From positions 57,311-121,310 of the forward strand of contig JADHPT010000004.1 of the NCBI GenBank assembly GCA_016778305.1: DNA of 64,000 nt, in the 5' to 3' direction. This DNA comes from Candidatus Poseidonia sp. (GTDB lineage Archaea > Thermoplasmatota > Poseidoniia > Poseidoniales > Poseidoniaceae). The position numbers and the translations under genes were made by a program. The notes beneath the pieces were generated by a model that was given only the letters and a program-made list of their open reading frames with translations, had not been told where the DNA came from and ran no database searches. Below, one piece after another: positions 61,284-64,000 of the stretch; positions within the stretch are counted from its first letter, which is position 1, and each line of letters opens with the position of its first letter.

Positions 61284-64000
61284 ATGCGAAGCATTCCCTA
61301 CGCAACTGCATTGATTTTGACCGCGCTTCTTCTCGTGAGTTACGTCGGACCAGCGAGCTACCAAGGCCCCGTTGGGATTCCAATACTGCAGGATGTCGAC
61401 GAGCAATCATTGGCGTCTGGTCGTTCAACCTCACCCGAGGTCTTTCTCTCGAGTGGAGGAACGAGCACACACGATGAATTCTCAGGCTCCATTGAAGCCG
61501 CTGACAACGGATATTTTGTTGGAGGCGATTTCAACTCCTCAGCACAAACGATTACGTTTGGAACCCAATCGCTGCAAGCCACATCACCCTTTACCAACGG
61601 AAATGAATTTTATCTTGCTTCGGCGGACGACAGCGGTAGCTGGAATTTCCTTGTTGGTGCCGACCACTCACAAGGTGGCGTCACCTTCCTCTCGGACGTC
61701 GATTCCAATGCAGGTATGCCCTATGTCGCAGGAGCCATGTTCGGACCGGTTAGTTTCGGTCAAACCACCCTTTCCACAAACGTGATCGACGGATTCATCG
61801 CCTCAGCGGACCCGTCCGGCTCCTGGATGTGGGCCACGGCCTTCCAGACGCTTGCGAATTCATCAACCGATACCAGTTCACCACAAGCCATGGCCGTTGA
61901 CCAGTTCGGTGATGTAGTGGTCGCGGGCTATTTTTCAGGTGAGACCGATTTTGGTGGAACCATCATCAATGTTTCGAATCAAGAAATGTTCATCGCTAAA
62001 CTCGATGGAATGAACGGAGCGCTCAAGTGGGTCCTGAGCGGTGGTGGCATCGGCGCACAATCGGTAACCGATGTCATCATCGATGGAAACGGTGACATCC
62101 ACGTCGCGGGTCTGACTCAGAACAACGTTCTGTTCGGCACCACGAGCTACAACACCGTTGGAACCCAAGATTCCTTCATCCTCAAAATCTCAAGCGGCGG
62201 CTCTTTCCAGGGAATCACCGGATATGGTATCGCCAATCAAGCCGTGACGGTATCCAATCTCGCACTGGACAGTAACGGCAACCTCTACGTCGGTGGTTCT
62301 TTTGAAGGAACCATGGCCAAGAACGGTTGGTCCATCACCGCTAACAAAGGTGGTTCAGACCTCTTTTTCATCAAGGAAGGCACAACCCCCTCGAATCAAT
62401 GGGCTGCAACCGGGGGTTCGAGTTCGGGTGACAGCCTTTCTGGCATGGAAATCACCTCGCGTGGTGAAATAATCTTCTCATCTTTCTTCGTTGATGGAAC
62501 CTTCAGCGGCGGTACAAAGTCCGTTACGGGCACCAGCAGCAGTTGGCAACCCAGTTTGGACGCCGATGTTCTCGTTGGAGGACTCAGCGGTTCAGGAGGT
62601 TGGGCCTGGCTCGATGTCACCGGGAGTACAAGTCTGGAAGTTGGGTGGGACCTTGCAGTCAATTCCACTGATATCGCAACGGTGATTGGTTCCTTCGCTG
62701 GACCAAGTCCGGCAACCATTACCAAGGACAGCACGACTGTAACGAGTACCGGTGGTTGGGATGTCTTTGTTTGGGCCATGGACCCGTCGAAGAAAACCGA
62801 CAGCGACGCCGATGGCATCCCTGATGTCAGTGATAACTGCCCCAATGTGGTGAATCCGGGCCAGGGGAATACCGACGGTGACGGCCAAGGTGATGCCTGC
62901 GATTCTGACGACGACAACGATGGTATCACGGACAATTCACCCGATGCCTGTCCGCGAGGAGGACAAGCAAATTGGGCATCAACCCAAGATTTCGACCTCC
63001 CTGCAAATTCAAGTGATTGGGACCGGGATGGTTGCCAAGACAGTTCTGAAGACAGCGACATGGACAACGATGGAATCTCAAACGATGATGATTCATGCCC
63101 GCGCTCTGCTTACCAACCGCCGCGCCCAACCTGGCAATCGGATTCAATCACGGACGTAGACGGTGATGGATGCCGTGATGCTGATGAGGACGGCGATGAC
63201 GACGGTGACGGCTTTGAAGACGTCGGTGATGATTGTCCCACGACGGTTGGCACTTCCACCTTGGGCGAGGAAGGCTGCCTTGACAGTGATGGCGACGGAT
63301 GGTCTGACAATTTTGATGAATGCCCGAACCAAGCAGGTAATTCAACACTGGGTGGCAAGAATGCATGTCCCGATCAAGACGGAGACGGTTGGGCTGACGA
63401 TGATGATGCATTTGTAAACGAGCCCAGCCAATGGAGTGATTCTGACGGGGACGGCTATGGAGACAACCCCGAAGGCATCACCCCCGATGATTGTCCCTCT
63501 GTTTCTGGCACATCTACCCTCGACCGAATGGGCTGCCTTGACAGCGATGGAGACGGCTATTCAGATACCGATTCAATGTGGTCTGCCGAGGATGGCGCTG
63601 ATGCGTTCAGAGAAGACCCAACACAATGGTCAGACTTTGATGAAGATGGCTTTGGTGATAACTGGGGCAACCAGACATGGGATGACCGCAATCCATCATG
63701 GCCAGGAGAATACCGCGCAGACATCATCGCTCAAGATGCATGCCCTACTCAAGCAGGTACATCGTGGCAAAACGGAATGACGGGATGCCCAGACCAAGAT
63801 GGTGACGGATGGTACAACCTCCAAGACGCCTTCCCCAATGAACCGACACAATGGGCAGACGGTGATGGTGATGGTTATGGAGACAACCCAACCGGCGTTG
63901 ATGCTGATGCTTGTCCACTCGTGGCAGGAACATCGACAGAGGACCGACTGGGATGCAAAGACGGTGACGGTGACGGATATTCTGACCCTGACCCTGACCG
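61284..64000 (+). CDS. Giant secreted beta-propeller and TSP3-repeat protein (cut by the window edge)
   Basis: At least 905 residues, open at the right edge with no stop codon. Hand translation from ATG 61284 gives a signal peptide (about 1-25), then a region of repeated 'GDVVVAGYFSG', 'GDIHVAGLTQN' and 'GNLYVGGSFEG' strands, as in SBBP-type beta-propellers (about 70-490). From residue about 505 onward are TSP3-type calcium repeats with many Cys (DSDADGIPDVSDNCPN, DGDGYGDNPEGITPDDCP). No membrane anchor is reached. It is one of four TSP3 proteins in the window and starts 56 bases after the rpl30e stop. It probably has its own promoter, but no TATA element is obvious. Confidence 0.85.
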   Translation, partial: MRSIPYATALILTALLLVSYVGPASYQGPVGIPILQDVDEQSLASGRSTSPEVFLSSGGTSTHDEFSGSIEAADNGYFVGGDFNSSAQTITFGTQSLQATSPFTNGNEFYLASADDSGSWNFLVGADHSQGGVTFLSDVDSNAGMPYVAGAMFGPVSFGQTTLSTNVIDGFIASADPSGSWMWATAFQTLANSSTDTSSPQAMAVDQFGDVVVAGYFSGETDFGGTIINVSNQEMFIAKLDGMNGALKWVLSGGGIGAQSVTDVIIDGNGDIHVAGLTQNNVLFGTTSYNTVGTQDSFILKISSGGSFQGITGYGIANQAVTVSNLALDSNGNLYVGGSFEGTMAKNGWSITANKGGSDLFFIKEGTTPSNQWAATGGSSSGDSLSGMEITSRGEIIFSSFFVDGTFSGGTKSVTGTSSSWQPSLDADVLVGGLSGSGGWAWLDVTGSTSLEVGWDLAVNSTDIATVIGSFAGPSPATITKDSTTVTSTGGWDVFVWAMDPSKKTDSDADGIPDVSDNCPNVVNPGQGNTDGDGQGDACDSDDDNDGITDNSPDACPRGGQANWASTQDFDLPANSSDWDRDGCQDSSEDSDMDNDGISNDDDSCPRSAYQPPRPTWQSDSITDVDGDGCRDADEDGDDDGDGFEDVGDDCPTTVGTSTLGEEGCLDSDGDGWSDNFDECPNQAGNSTLGGKNACPDQDGDGWADDDDAFVNEPSQWSDSDGDGYGDNPEGITPDDCPSVSGTSTLDRMGCLDSDGDGYSDTDSMWSAEDGADAFREDPTQWSDFDEDGFGDNWGNQTWDDRNPSWPGEYRADIIAQDACPTQAGTSWQNGMTGCPDQDGDGWYNLQDAFPNEPTQWADGDGDGYGDNPTGVDADACPLVAGTSTEDRLGCKDGDGDGYSDPDPD

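Overview
The window looks like a piece of a streamlined marine euryarchaeal genome, most likely Marine Group II (Candidatus Poseidoniales) or a close Thermoplasmatota relative. This is inferred from gene content alone. Archaeal markers are split RNA polymerase subunits A'/A'', subunit H, ribosomal proteins eS1 and eL30, PurP, an exosome-associated RNA-binding protein and a Pop5-like RNase P protein. They sit among bacterial-type genes (ThyA, FolA, PlsC, GshA) and several large secreted proteins with thrombospondin type 3 (TSP3) calcium-binding repeats. Coding density is very high: many genes overlap by 1-12 bases and no gene-free stretch exceeds about 175 bases. GTG and TTG starts are common.

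Layout. 1-6356: end of a tryptophanyl-tRNA synthetase gene, a secreted protein, PlsC, thyA-folA, and a convergent eS1-mtnP-mazG group. 6486-12053: exosome-type RNA-binding protein, arylsulfotransferase-like surface protein, 7Fe ferredoxin, pdxS and a sugar nucleotidyltransferase. 12063-21082: three long coiled-coil proteins mixed with membrane proteins, a DtxR-type regulator behind a secreted protein with zinc-ribbon tails, a GNAT acetyltransferase and a roadblock-like protein. 21147-28544: purP, then two TSP3 surface proteins, one with a transglutaminase-like domain and one of about 1358 residues with perfect-period tandem repeats. 28597-34198: biotin carrier, small subunit and carboxyltransferase of a propionyl-CoA carboxylase, two secreted proteins, then the cobalamin subunit of methylmalonyl-CoA mutase and its MeaB GTPase. 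34191-40388: a run of plus-strand genes (dolichol/phytol-kinase-like, asnB, gshA, saccharopine-dehydrogenase-like, ferredoxin, small membrane proteins).

40391-46233 is a five-gene minus-strand operon for a Rieske/cytochrome b6-type complex. Its cytochrome b C-terminal subunit is fused to a heterodisulfide-reductase-like iron-sulfur module. This is the most unusual metabolic system here. 46394-51554 holds a TPR/FtsZ-like pair, a ten-TM membrane protein, a Pop5-like protein and a fused methyltransferase-biotin ligase. 51727-61227 holds tRNA-Lys and the operon rpoH-rpoB-rpoA1-rpoA2-rpl30e. RpoH and RpoA'' share the same extra N-terminal domain, two zinc sites of the polymerase are degraded, and A' has a large insertion. 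The window ends inside another giant secreted TSP3 protein.

Connections: the biotin ligase (50076-51554) could charge the biotin carrier (28597-29007) used by the carboxylase. Its product would be methylmalonyl-CoA, handled by the mutase subunit and MeaB. ThyA, FolA and the MazG-type pyrophosphatase all touch the thymidylate pool. The large secreted proteins, lipoprotein esterase and transglutaminase-like protein fit a cell that breaks down proteins and polymers at its surface.
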